A stretch of DNA of 64,000 nucleotides from Phragmitibacter flavus (GCF_005780165.1 NZ_VAUV01000009.1:1-64000); one strand, 5' to 3'. Numbered from the stretch's first letter, positions 1 to 8,185 are shown. The notes: generated by a model from the sequence alone, not told the origin. Made by a program: numbers and translations.

Positions 1-46
1 CCTCCCTGCGCCCCCGTCCACTCACCCCCTCCCCTCCCCCCACCCC

Positions 47-177
47 CCACTTCCCACTGCCCACTGCCCACCTCCCACTTCCCACCGCCCACTGCCCGCT
101 CCCCACTGCCCACTGCCCACTGCCCACTGCCCACCGCCCACCGCCCACTGCCCACTGCCCACTGCCCACTGCCCACT
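47..177. repeat. C-rich heptamer tandem repeat upstream of nuoF
   Basis: A tract of imperfect tandem copies of CCCACTG, with variants CCCACCG, CCCACTT and CCCGCTC, runs from about 47 to 177, preceded by a looser C-rich stretch from base 1. The unit is 7 bases, so expansion or contraction would change spacing and, if translated, frame. It lies directly upstream of the Rex-like operator and nuoF. No coding sequence is evident within it. Confidence 0.85.
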
Positions 178-185
178 TCTCCCGC

Positions 186-203
186 TTGTGAAAAATTTCA
201 CAA
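186..203. promoter_or_regulatory. Perfect Rex-type operator upstream of nuoF
   Basis: The 18 bases TTGTGAAAAATTTCACAA form a perfect inverted repeat (TTGTGAA, 4 A/T bases, TTCACAA). This is the established consensus for the NADH-sensing repressor Rex, which controls NADH dehydrogenase and fermentation genes in other bacteria. It sits 41 bases before the ATG of nuoF at 245. Its identity as a Rex site is inferred from the match and the target gene; no rex gene lies in this window. Confidence 0.75.
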
Positions 204-244
204 ATTGCCCTTGCCCCCATTTTCACTCAGCCGCATCTTGTCCC

Positions 245-1642
245 ATGGCAAAGGCCGAGCTCTCCTACAAAACAGGCAAACAGCCTCACCCACGCGAACA
301 CCGCCTGATCTTCCGCAACATCGATCGCGAGGGTTACGACCCTTCCATCGAATGCTACCAGAAGCACGGCGGCTACGACCAGCTCCGCAAAGCCATCGGC
401 ATGGAACGTCAGACCATCATTGACGAGGTCAAAAAATCCGGCCTCCGCGGTCGTGGCGGTGCCGGATTCCCCACCGGCGTCAAATGGGGCTTCATACCGC
501 CCACCAATACCAAGCCTGTCTACCTCATCTGCAACGCCGATGAATCCGAGCCCGGCACCTTCAAAGACCGGTATATCATGCACCAGGACCCGCATCAACT
601 GGTCGAAGGCATGATCATTTCCTGCTTCGCCGTCAAAGCCCAGCTCGCCTACATCTACATCCGCGAAGAATTTCCCCAAGCCGCCATCATCCTCGAAAAA
701 GCCCTGGCCGAAGCGCGCGCGCAAAATTTCCTTGGCAAAAACATCCTCGGCAGCGGATTCGACCTCGAAATCCACGTCCATCGCGGTGCCGGAGCCTACA
801 TCTGCGGCGAAGAAACCGGCCTCATCGAATCGCTCGAAGGCAAACGCCCCTATCCACGCATCAAGCCTCCCTACTTCCCTGCCGCGCTGGGCCTCTACAT
901 GAGCCCCACCATCGTCAACAACGTGGAATCGCTCTGCCACGTCAAACACATCCTCGAAATCGGCGGCGAAGAATACGCCAAACTTGGCACCCCCAACAAC
1001 ACCGGCACCCGCATCCTCTGCGTCTCCGGCGATGTCCAAAAACCCGGTTATTACGAGATCCAGGTCGGCAAGCTCACCATGCGCGAGGTTATCGAAGACC
1101 TTTGTGGTGGCCTCAAACCCGGCCGCAAACTCAAAGCCATCATCCCCGGCGGTTCCTCCTCAAAAGTCCTTCGTGCCGACGAAACCTATAAACTCAAAGA
1201 CGGCCGCGAACTCACCATCTGGGACATCCCCATGGACTTCGACACCATGGCCGCCTGCGGATCCATGGCCGGCTCCGGCGGTGTCATCATCATGGACGAC
1301 TCCCGCTCCATGAGCTGGGTCATCAACAACCTCAACAACTTCTACGCCCACGAAAGCTGCGGCCAGTGCACCCCCTGCCGCGAAGGCAGCCTGTGGATGA
1401 AGAAAATCAGCGACCGCATCGTCGCCGGCAATGCCAGTCCCAGCGATGTCGACGAACTCGAACGCGTCGCCAACCAGATCGAAGGCAAGACCATCTGTGC
1501 TTTCGGTGAAGCCTGCTCCTGGCCCACCCAGTCCTTCGTTAAAAAATTCCGCGAAGAACTCACCGGCGACACCAAACCCGATCTCGAAGGCCTCATCAAA
1601 AATCCCGAGTCCGCCCTCGCCGCTGCCAGTCTGGTTGCTTGA
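245..1642 (+). CDS. nuoF: NADH-quinone oxidoreductase subunit F
   Basis: NuoF is the NADH-binding, FMN-containing subunit of respiratory complex I; it takes hydride from NADH and passes electrons to iron-sulfur clusters on the cytoplasmic arm. The protein (465 aa from this start) has the nucleotide-binding glycine motif GRGGAGFP near residues 69-76 and the N3 [4Fe-4S] ligands C372, C375, C378 (SCGQCTPC) and C418, with the family's 39-residue spacing to the last Cys. The reading frame is open back to a GTG at 188, but that codon lies inside the Rex-like palindrome (186-203), so the ATG at 245 is preferred. The neighbouring nuo gene expected after it (nuoG) is absent; instead a foreign-looking segment follows, and a second copy of this gene's last 13 codons lies at 3187-3228. 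Likely NADH-responsive through Rex. Confidence 0.95.
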   Translation: MAKAELSYKTGKQPHPREHRLIFRNIDREGYDPSIECYQKHGGYDQLRKAIGMERQTIIDEVKKSGLRGRGGAGFPTGVKWGFIPPTNTKPVYLICNADESEPGTFKDRYIMHQDPHQLVEGMIISCFAVKAQLAYIYIREEFPQAAIILEKALAEARAQNFLGKNILGSGFDLEIHVHRGAGAYICGEETGLIESLEGKRPYPRIKPPYFPAALGLYMSPTIVNNVESLCHVKHILEIGGEEYAKLGTPNNTGTRILCVSGDVQKPGYYEIQVGKLTMREVIEDLCGGLKPGRKLKAIIPGGSSSKVLRADETYKLKDGRELTIWDIPMDFDTMAACGSMAGSGGVIIMDDSRSMSWVINNLNNFYAHESCGQCTPCREGSLWMKKISDRIVAGNASPSDVDELERVANQIEGKTICAFGEACSWPTQSFVKKFREELTGDTKPDLEGLIKNPESALAAASLVA

Positions 1643-1707
1643 GGACAGCGTCGCCCGCGCTCAAAGTCCTGCTCGCGTCCCGTGCGTTCAGGCTAAACAA
1701 CCCCCTA

Positions 1708-2493
1708 CTAAACCGAAACCCTTCCACGCCTCGCCGTGATGGCTGAGAAGGCGATCATCAACAACACCGCCCGCGAAGGCTCAGGCACCTGCACAATCTG
1801 AAATCCCGCCACCTTGCTGCGCTCCGTGGTTGTTGATCCATCTGCCGCAAACAGAGTGAGCAAAAGATCCGACCCGGTCAGTCCGCTAAATTTCACATAG
1901 TTGCCTTGAGTGACCGAGGCATCGACCCCATTCACAATCGTCGTATCGGTTGAAAGCACATAACCAGTCCCCGAGGTATTGGGCATTCCGGCTCCACCCC
2001 TCGCATAATAAGTCGTTGATCCAACCGTGAATCCACCGATCCGCGATGCTCCATCGTCAAACATGTAAACATACAGGTCATAAGCCGCGAACGGAATATT
2101 GCTGAAAGCTGCTGTCGCACTGGTGAACACATCGGCCACCCCATTGAACAACTGAGCGTCATTGGTTGACTCCCCGGTTCGGTTGCCGAAGTTCCCCCCC
2201 GTCCCAATACCTCCTGTGAAGGTGAAACTCATCGAAAAGCTCCCACCAACCAGGGTTCCATCCTCATAAATCACCGAATCGCTGGCATCAAGCAACGCGT
2301 TGTTTTGATTGAAATTGTTCCAGTTCCCAACCCTCACCCCGGGCGCACCCGCCAGATCCCCCACCAGCATATCCCCGTTTGGACCGGCGGAATGCGGACT
2401 AAAACTGATCACTGTCGCCGCCGAAGCTATTGATGAGCAAAAACACACCATCCCCATCCACCCGACCACGGCTGTTTGCGTAACCCACTTCAT
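1708..2493 (-). CDS. PEP-CTERM sorting domain protein
   Basis: An exported protein of 261 aa. It begins with a signal peptide (about residues 1-25, ending SSIASA) and ends with a PEP-CTERM tail: VPEPS, then a hydrophobic helix (AVLLMIAFSAITA) and a final RRGR cluster. In known systems this tail is cut by an exosortase and the protein goes to the surface or matrix. The middle is rich in Gly, Thr, Ser and Asn and reads as a beta-sandwich surface domain, but I do not recognise a specific family. No exosortase gene is in the window. The gene runs against nuoF and lies within the segment bounded by the two nuoF tails, so it is probably cargo of an insertion. Confidence 0.85.
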   Translation of the reverse strand: MKWVTQTAVVGWMGMVCFCSSIASAATVISFSPHSAGPNGDMLVGDLAGAPGVRVGNWNNFNQNNALLDASDSVIYEDGTLVGGSFSMSFTFTGGIGTGGNFGNRTGESTNDAQLFNGVADVFTSATAAFSNIPFAAYDLYVYMFDDGASRIGGFTVGSTTYYARGGAGMPNTSGTGYVLSTDTTIVNGVDASVTQGNYVKFSGLTGSDLLLTLFAADGSTTTERSKVAGFQIVQVPEPSRAVLLMIAFSAITARRGRVSV

Positions 2494-2672
2494 AAAACGA
2501 TATTAGCCAGCACCAGCCTGTAAATCCAACAAAACCTGCCCGTATTGGCCCTAAAAAACCAATCACTCCAACCGGGCCAACTTCTTCTGCACGCCATAGC
2601 GACAACTTCACCGCATAGACTTCGTCGTGACGGAAAACTCGCAAAAACACGTCTCACCTGCCAACCCATCGC

Positions 2673-3164
2673 TCATGGAGCCGACGCAGATCGAGTCTGA
2701 CTACCCGGAGCCAACCTCATGGCCATCGTCTCAAACACTAGATATGTCGGACCAACCGCACGGTCCGCCGCCTGCATCACCCCCACCACACGACCCGTTC
2801 GAACATTGACCACCGGCGATCCACTGGTTCCCGCCACATTCTCGGTGGTCTGAACCGCAAATCGTTGCATCGTGGGGCGATCCCACAACTTGATGTCTTC
2901 CTTCGCCATCAGTTTGCCGACAATCCACTTTCCTTTGCCAATCACCAACGCGAGTTCATCCCCGGGCAAAAGCTCGTCCTCCACCCGATACTCAAGCACA
3001 TTTAACGGACCTGTCGTCGCCGTCACCAGCTGCATCCATGACTTCGGTTGCGCAACGGTCTTGGTGACATCCAACGTGACAATGTCATCATCCAACCCCT
3101 CCAATCTGGCGGGAGGTTTCTCCATCGATTCGTATTGATGACGGCTGCTCGCCGCAAAGATCAC
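2673..3164 (-). pseudogene. N-terminally truncated trypsin-like serine peptidase
   Basis: The 163-residue frame carries the serine-nucleophile motif of trypsin-like (S1 family) peptidases, GTSGSPVVN, near residues 115-123, followed by the usual hydrophobic GRVVGVM strand. The N-terminal half of the fold, with the catalytic His, is missing. The first codon (3164) is only about 20 bases from the displaced nuoF tail at 3187-3228, so the truncation coincides with a rearrangement boundary. It could instead be a shortened expressed domain, but without His it should be inactive as a peptidase. No signal peptide is visible at this start, and no ribosome-binding site is evident. Function is not assigned beyond the family fragment. 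Confidence 0.6.
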
Positions 3165-3186
3165 CCCCCCAGCGGCGCGAAACAGG

Positions 3187-3228
3187 AATCCCGAATCCGC
3201 CCTCGCTGTCGCCAGCCTGGTTGCTTAG
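3187..3228 (+). pseudogene. Displaced second copy of the nuoF 3' end
   Basis: Bases 3187-3228 encode NPESALAVASLVA and a stop. The real nuoF ends NPESALAAASLVA and a stop at 1601-1642. Over the 40 bases before the stops' last letters the two copies differ at 5 positions, and four of the five codons or base changes involved are silent or give only one Ala-to-Val change. Similarity stops abruptly upstream of 3187. It is not translated as part of any full gene here. Interpreted as an original nuoF end pushed away by an insertion, or as a remnant of a duplicated nuoF. Confidence 0.8.
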
Positions 3229-3269
3229 CGGGTGATCCCTTTCACATCGCATTCCCGAACGACTCAGAA

Positions 3270-3296
3270 AGATCGCGCTCTACGGCGCGGTTTTTG
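3270..3296 (+). terminator. Intrinsic terminator downstream of the displaced nuoF tail
   Basis: CGCGC (3274-3278), a 6-base loop, GCGCG (3285-3289), then G and five T on the plus strand. The T-run orientation suits plus-strand transcription coming from the nuoF direction, not the minus-strand vapC gene beside it. This supports the idea that 3187-3296 is the original downstream end of the nuoF transcription unit. The stem is short, so confidence is moderate. Confidence 0.45.
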
Positions 3297-3304
3297 TGTT
3301 TCCT

Positions 3305-3715
3305 CTATGCTTTGCGCCAGTCGATGATCTGCAAACCTTGTATTCGACTGAAGTCGCGAACATTGTTGGTCACCAGGGACAGCTTCAGCACCAGCGCCAG
3401 GGAGGCAATAAACACGTCTGGCAGGCTGATCGGCATGCCTGCATTGAGCAATTTCGCGTTGATGGTAGCCGCCTCTTTGGCGCATCGGCTGTCGAAAGGC
3501 AAAATCTCCAAATGCGACAACAACAACGCGACCTTGCGACCTTCCTCAACTTGATAATCCGGACCGGCTCGCTCCGCTCCCTGATACAGTTCGAACTCAG
3601 TGATGGTCGAGAGCACCAGCTCCGCAGGTTTGTGTGCTCGAAAATGGGTTGTGACGAGCTTATGCCCCCGCAAAAGATCGATACACACATTCGTATCCAA
3701 CAATAGCCGTTTCAC
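3305..3715 (-). CDS. vapC: VapC-type PIN-domain toxin ribonuclease
   Basis: A 136-aa PIN-domain protein, the usual size for VapC toxins, which are Mg-dependent endoribonucleases that cleave tRNA or other RNA and arrest translation. The acidic metal-binding positions are present: D7 (LLLDTN), E42 (TEFEL), D100 (SLPDVFIA) and D121 (NNVRDF). Its start overlaps the end of the upstream antitoxin gene by 4 bases (3712-3715), the normal translationally coupled arrangement for vapBC. The intact catalytic set suggests an active toxin. The module sits immediately beside the rearranged nuoF region, consistent with the mobility of toxin-antitoxin pairs. Confidence 0.93.
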   Translation of the reverse strand: MKRLLLDTNVCIDLLRGHKLVTTHFRAHKPAELVLSTITEFELYQGAERAGPDYQVEEGRKVALLLSHLEILPFDSRCAKEAATINAKLLNAGMPISLPDVFIASLALVLKLSLVTNNVRDFSRIQGLQIIDWRKA

Positions 3716-3930
3716 AGGCTTTTCTCGCTATAAGTCACAAGTTCACGACCAAAACTTTTGCGCTTGATCTGAATGTCTTCAAAAAAACCTTCAGGCCAAT
3801 CGCTGGTGAGTTTTTCAATTACAATCTTGTCTCCCACTTTGCTTAGTGAGACTTTTCCAGGAGGCAGTTCAAATCCTTTGGGAAGACGAACCGCCAGCGA
3901 ATTGCCTGATTTAAAGACCATCGTTTCCAT
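3712..3930 (-). CDS. vapB: VapB-type antitoxin (AbrB/SpoVT fold)
   Basis: A 72-aa protein whose first half has the swapped-hairpin AbrB/MazE DNA-binding pattern (MVFKSGNSLAVRLPKGF), followed by a charged, probably flexible C-terminus that in this family wraps around the toxin. It is the first gene of the pair and overlaps vapC by 4 bases. A 12-bp perfect inverted repeat starts 4 bases upstream of its ATG, so the VapBC complex very likely represses its own promoter there. There is little room for a ribosome-binding site between palindrome and ATG, so the message may be nearly leaderless. Confidence 0.92.
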   Translation of the reverse strand: METMVFKSGNSLAVRLPKGFELPPGKVSLSKVGDKIVIEKLTSDWPEGFFEDIQIKRKSFGRELVTYSEKSL

Positions 3931-3933
3931 TCA

Positions 3934-3962
3934 GTGAGTATATACGCACCGTATATACTCAC
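3934..3962. promoter_or_regulatory. Palindromic operator of the vapBC pair
   Basis: Perfect 12-bp arms GTGAGTATATAC and GTATATACTCAC flank the 5-base spacer GCACC. The site ends 4 bases before the vapB ATG (3930). Such palindromes bound by the AbrB-like antitoxin are standard at vapBC loci; the A/T-rich core (TATATAC) could also hold the -10 element. Confidence 0.8.
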
Positions 3963-4030
3963 AACCACAAAATCGATTGACTGACACGACGAGCCACCAG
4001 TCGTGAACACTTCCGCACTAAGAAACTCTC

Positions 4031-4062
4031 AAAAAACGACCCGCCAGTTTCCAGGCGGGTCG
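4031..4062 (-). terminator. Intrinsic terminator after the 4108-6324 gene
   Basis: A perfect 9-bp stem (CGACCCGCC at 4037-4045, GGCGGGTCG at 4054-4062) with an 8-base loop. On the minus strand it is followed by six T (4036-4031). It lies about 45 bases beyond the stop of the minus-strand gene at 4108. Confidence 0.85.
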
Positions 4063-4107
4063 CGACGATGGTCGGGGATCACTTCAATTCATCCATCAAA
4101 GAATCAA

Positions 4108-6324
4108 TCAATCAATCGACACCGAGTCGCTGATGTCCCACTCGAAGGTGTTTTGCCAGACGCCGTCTTTTTCAAACACACGACCCTGCATGCTCTTGAA
4201 GGGTTTGATCCATTGCAGAGCCTGCTTCAATTGAGCCGCCTTCTCCGGCGTTTGATTGGGTGTGTTCGCGCTCACTCCTTCGACCAGTTCGGAAACCAGA
4301 CCCAGGTCGAGCTTCCACACACAACCATCCACCGAATCAGCCACTGGTTTGGCCAGGGAGGCAGCAATGCCTTCAGCCGCACCTTTTGATGTGCTGAGGA
4401 TCAGATGTTTGTCATTCAGGGTGCTGTTGGGAGTGAGATCACCGCTCAACAGTTCGAATTGATATGACCAGGTGGTGAATCCGTCCTTCTCCGTGCTTTC
4501 CAACGGAGGAATCAGCGACGGAGGGGCACCACCGCCCGGGGCTGCTCCACCACCTGCATTGGCTCCGAGCATCGCCGCGATCCCCGTCAGCGTGTCATTG
4601 ATGGTCGTCCAACCCTTGGCCACTTCGGCACGGCTTTTGACTTCAGAAACCGTGGTGATCCGTGGGAATGGCTGGTCTTCACCGGCGGCAACACCAGGAA
4701 GCGGCGGGGTCACTCCGGCAAGGTCAATAAGAATGGCGGTTTCGGCACCGAGCCCCTTGTCGACAATGTCCTTGTCAGCCGCATAAACTTTCTGGAAAGT
4801 AGGCAGGATCAGCATGTCAAACATCGCCGCCTGCTGCTGGCCCTGAGCTCCGGCCACTCCGGCCTTGATCAGTTCCTTGGCACCCACATAAACCACGCCA
4901 AAAAGTTTTTCCAACCACGCGCGCAACTCCATGTTGAACTGTGGATTGCCATGATAGGTGATGCCAAACAGCGTTTTGTCCTGGTCAAGCAGGCCGGCAT
5001 AATTGAGCGGTTTGCCCGACACCAGGAACTTGGGAGTCAAGCCGCCATACGACACGCCCTGCATGCCTTTCTCCCACCAGAAAGCACCAACGGCATCCGT
5101 CGCTTGGTGACCAAAAGCCGTTTTCTCCACCGTTGCCAACTCGTCGAGCTGGGCAGAAAGCACATTGCCCGCCTCACCGAACATGGCGTTGCCTTTCATC
5201 GCGGAAACCACGCCGCGCAGCATTGGCACAATCGGCTGGTCGTCATGCAGGGCCAGCATCGATTTTTCATTCAGAAAGCTGATCGCAAAAAGATCCTTGT
5301 CCTTGTGCGGAACAATCTTTTCCATCGCAGGACTGGCCAGCAACGAAGAAGCCGGATCCGCAGCAAACTTGAGGTGATCAAGATTTTTGCCGCTGGCAAA
5401 GATGATCTGCCCCTGAACCACGCCCCAGGCGACATGCATTTTCTTGGAACGCAGATCGGCGAAAAGTTTCTCCATCATTTTCCTCGACTCTTCCGAAATG
5501 TCGGGAGGAAGCTGGTCAAGACTGCTCTTCTGCATCTCCTCGTCAATCAGCAGGCTCACATCGATCAGCGCCGCTTTGAACGAATGTCCATCGGCGGTTT
5601 TATGATCGGTCACCTTGATCTTCTTCGCTTCAAGCTCTGCGATGGCTTTGGCAGGAATGAGTTTGGCGAGCTTTTGTTCGGCATCGTCCGCCTTGATGCC
5701 GATCATCAAAGGGAAGATTTCGATGTTTTTTACCAGCAATCCAGCGCGCTCCAGCGTCGCAGGGTCGTTGAGAATCGCCTGGAGATACATCAACGGGCCA
5801 GCCGCCATGCCGCCGCCCATGCCGGGTTGCAACCCAGCCGTCCCACCCGCCATCAACGCACGGAAGTTCATCTCGTTGTAGAAGCGGTTGAAATCGCGCA
5901 GGATACCAACGCTTTCAGAGAAGCCGGCAGCCCCGGCGATGAAAAAATCATCGCCCCAAAGCTGTTTGAGGGTATTCAGCGACTCCACGGCTTCAGGTGA
6001 GCTGTTCGAGGTGTCGGCAGCGGGCGTTTTGTCTTCGATCAACGCGCTGACATTCTTCCACCAGTTTGAAGCTTTGATGGCTTCGTTGTGCTTTTTCAAC
6101 TGCACGCTGCCCAGGTAGAACTCGGTGTCAGAAGGAAGAATGGCCGCTCCTCCGAGCAGACCCGCTTTGTCCCCAAAAGCAGTGGAGGCTTCGCCAGCAG
6201 TAGTTGCTTTGGCCTGCGCCTCGGGTGCCGCCTCTTCTTTTTTACCACAATGGGTAAGGGCAAGCATTGGGAGCATGGCGGCAGCCAGAACAGGCGCACG
6301 GAAAAAAGGATGTCGACGTCTCAT
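4108..6324 (-). CDS. Large exported protein, possible lipoprotein, unknown function
   Basis: A 738-aa protein from the ATG at 6324; the frame is open to 6387, but only the inner start places the signal sequence (MRRRHPFFRAPVLAAAMLPMLALTHC) at the N-terminus. C26 could be the lipidated cysteine, although His just before it is unusual for a lipobox. After a charged Ala/Glu linker the body is a globular mixture of alpha and beta segments with repeated phrases about strand-helix pairs (AAILPSDTEFYLGSV, AKLIPAKAIAEL) and a Gly/Met-rich insert near residue 190. A low-complexity GGGAAPGGGAPP linker lies around residue 610. I do not recognise the family. It stands alone, followed by a strong terminator, and is divergent from the cNMP-binding gene at 6474. 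Confidence 0.8.
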   Translation of the reverse strand: MRRRHPFFRAPVLAAAMLPMLALTHCGKKEEAAPEAQAKATTAGEASTAFGDKAGLLGGAAILPSDTEFYLGSVQLKKHNEAIKASNWWKNVSALIEDKTPAADTSNSSPEAVESLNTLKQLWGDDFFIAGAAGFSESVGILRDFNRFYNEMNFRALMAGGTAGLQPGMGGGMAAGPLMYLQAILNDPATLERAGLLVKNIEIFPLMIGIKADDAEQKLAKLIPAKAIAELEAKKIKVTDHKTADGHSFKAALIDVSLLIDEEMQKSSLDQLPPDISEESRKMMEKLFADLRSKKMHVAWGVVQGQIIFASGKNLDHLKFAADPASSLLASPAMEKIVPHKDKDLFAISFLNEKSMLALHDDQPIVPMLRGVVSAMKGNAMFGEAGNVLSAQLDELATVEKTAFGHQATDAVGAFWWEKGMQGVSYGGLTPKFLVSGKPLNYAGLLDQDKTLFGITYHGNPQFNMELRAWLEKLFGVVYVGAKELIKAGVAGAQGQQQAAMFDMLILPTFQKVYAADKDIVDKGLGAETAILIDLAGVTPPLPGVAAGEDQPFPRITTVSEVKSRAEVAKGWTTINDTLTGIAAMLGANAGGGAAPGGGAPPSLIPPLESTEKDGFTTWSYQFELLSGDLTPNSTLNDKHLILSTSKGAAEGIAASLAKPVADSVDGCVWKLDLGLVSELVEGVSANTPNQTPEKAAQLKQALQWIKPFKSMQGRVFEKDGVWQNTFEWDISDSVSID

Positions 6325-6473
6325 AATAAGAAATGAAGCTGAATGGAGAATGCCTTTTGGCTTCTGGTTTTTTTCCAATCCGATCATGTTGTGACTGCTT
6401 GTGGTGAAATTTCAAGCGAAAGGAACAGAATGCTTTCCATGCGACGCCTTTTTTGTAGTATGGTCGGGATTGC

Positions 6474-7067
6474 ATGAAAGAATTCGCCTTCATCCACGAA
6501 CACGGTCAGGTCCCGCCGTCGCTGCGCTCGCTTCCGTTTCTGGGATCATTCAACGACGATCAGCTTGACGATGTCCTCAACTCCAGCAGCTACATCAACT
6601 GCGAAGAGGGCGATGTCATTATCGAGGAAGGCACCTTCGACTCGCGCATCTACATTCTGCTCAGCGGTGCGGTCAATGTCTGCAAGGACAACAAGGTGCT
6701 CGTCACCATCGAACGTTCCGGTGAAGTTTTCGGAGAGATCGCCGTGGTCAACGAAGATCGCCGCAGCGCCTCAGTCGTTGCGGCCAAGCGGTCCGTCTGC
6801 CTCGCGGTTGACCAAAAATTCCTGCAGGACTTCAAACCGCGCGACGAAGATCCCGCCTTTTACGCCGCCCTCTACGAATTCATCGCCCGCGTCACCGCCG
6901 CGCGGCTCCAGAGCACCTCCCGCCGCCTCACTGAGGTCGAACTCGAACTGCGCGCGCTGAAAGAACAGATGGCCAACTCTTCCGTTGCTACGCGTGCAAT
7001 ACCAACGGTCGCCAAACCCAAGGGCAAGGCAAAACCATCCCGCAAAAAACTGACCGCAAGCGCTTGA
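6474..7067 (+). CDS. Cyclic nucleotide-binding domain protein
   Basis: A 197-aa cytoplasmic protein with one cNMP-binding beta-roll (about residues 20-135): glycine turns at EGDVIIEEG and LLSGAVNV, and a phosphate-binding-cassette-like stretch GEVFGEIAVVNEDRRSASV, where E and R are in the positions that contact ribose and phosphate in CRP-type domains. There is no helix-turn-helix; the rest is a helical segment and a basic Lys/Pro tail (KPKGKAKPSRKK). It therefore looks like a stand-alone regulatory or signalling domain rather than a transcription factor. Its stop overlaps the TTG start of the next gene, so the two are probably co-translated, and they lead into the MglA operon. Confidence 0.85.
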   Translation: MKEFAFIHEHGQVPPSLRSLPFLGSFNDDQLDDVLNSSSYINCEEGDVIIEEGTFDSRIYILLSGAVNVCKDNKVLVTIERSGEVFGEIAVVNEDRRSASVVAAKRSVCLAVDQKFLQDFKPRDEDPAFYAALYEFIARVTAARLQSTSRRLTEVELELRALKEQMANSSVATRAIPTVAKPKGKAKPSRKKLTASA

Positions 7068-8023
7068 CCCAGCCTGCACGCAGTGAATTACCGGAGAAAC
7101 AGGAAGGTGCCTCTGAGGCCTCCCTGCTCAATGGTCAGCGCAGCTTCCGACTGGAAATGTTGCAGGTGGCCAGGCTCGCCCCCAAAGTTTTGGGCGACGC
7201 CGCCGGTCTGGTTTCATCTTTCATGCAATCCCAGCTGACGCCCCATGGCGGATTTGGTGATCGTGATGGCCGACCCGATCTCTACTACACGGTGTTCGGA
7301 CTCGAAGGGTATCTCATTCTGCAACTCGATCTGCCACTGGACAGCGCTGCTTCTTATTTGCGCACCTTTGAAGATGGCGCAGGCCTCGATTTTGTCCATC
7401 TCTGTTCCTTGGTGCGCTGTGCCGCCAATCTGGGCATTCCCATTTTCACGACGGAACAACAAACCCGCCTCGCCGAACGCGTGGAAGCCTTTCGCACCCC
7501 CGACGGAGGTTATCACGGCTCCCCCAACAAAGCCCGGGGTTCCGCCTACGGAGCGCTGCTGGCCTGTGGACTCTACGCCGACCTCGGCCTGATTCCGCCC
7601 GATCCCGAACGGCTCGGGCTCTCGCTGCTCGGATTGCAACTCGACGACGGCTCCTACGCCAATGAACCCGGTCTTCGCCAGGGCACCGTCACCGCCACCG
7701 CCGCCGCCGTCACCCTGTTGCGCCTCGCAGGAGCGCCCACCGATCCCCGCACCGGAGAATGGCTGCTCCGCCAGGCTTTGCCACAGGGCGGATTCCTCGC
7801 CACCCCGGGTGCCCCCCTGCCGGATCTGCTCAGCACCGCCACTGCACTTCACGCTCTCTCCAGCCTTGAAGTCGATTTCAGCAGTGTGAAAGAACCTTGT
7901 CTGGATTTTGTGGATTCGCTGTGGTCAGCCGAAGGAGGTTTTCATGGCCATTGGGCCGACGATGACCTGGACGCCGAATACACCTGCTACGGGCTCCTCG
8001 CTCTCGGCCACTTGAGTTATTGA
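7064..8023 (+). CDS. Prenyltransferase/squalene-cyclase-type repeat protein
   Basis: A 319-aa soluble protein with several repeats of the alpha/alpha barrel found in protein prenyltransferase beta subunits and terpene cyclases: GGFGDRDGRPDLYYTVFGLEGY, DGGYHGSPNKARGSAYGALLA, DGSYANEPGL and GGFHGHWADDDLDAEYTCYGLLAL. The D-x-x-YT and GGF motifs match the family; the final segment resembles the Zn-region of the Rab-type transferase beta subunit, but zinc ligands cannot be confirmed by eye. The start is TTG overlapping the upstream stop (TTGA), implying coupling to the cNMP-binding protein. Role unknown; being next to a small-GTPase operon, lipid or protein modification is a guess only. Confidence 0.75.
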   Translation: MTQPARSELPEKQEGASEASLLNGQRSFRLEMLQVARLAPKVLGDAAGLVSSFMQSQLTPHGGFGDRDGRPDLYYTVFGLEGYLILQLDLPLDSAASYLRTFEDGAGLDFVHLCSLVRCAANLGIPIFTTEQQTRLAERVEAFRTPDGGYHGSPNKARGSAYGALLACGLYADLGLIPPDPERLGLSLLGLQLDDGSYANEPGLRQGTVTATAAAVTLLRLAGAPTDPRTGEWLLRQALPQGGFLATPGAPLPDLLSTATALHALSSLEVDFSSVKEPCLDFVDSLWSAEGGFHGHWADDDLDAEYTCYGLLALGHLSY

Positions 8024-8185
8024 GTGCTCGCCCCGATTTTCCGCAGAGATTGCCAAAATTCCCGCATCCTGAACGTCTATCAGCTTCGATGACACATGGC
8101 ACGAATGCCCGTATCGTCTGAATTCGCTTGATTTACTGATCGAGAAAATTCATGTTTGTGAAGTTTATACCGCACCTTTGGACCA

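Noticed and set aside
47-177. CRISPR-like array
   Set aside because: Repeat units are only 7 bases, contiguous and without spacers, so this is a microsatellite.
227-1039. Long minus-strand frame opposite nuoF
   Set aside because: Antisense shadow created by strong third-position G/C bias of nuoF; composition is Asp/Val/Gly-rich with no domain.
4951-6000. 349-codon plus-strand frame opposite the large exported protein
   Set aside because: Arg/His-rich antisense shadow; the minus-strand frame has the signal sequence and a terminator in the right place.
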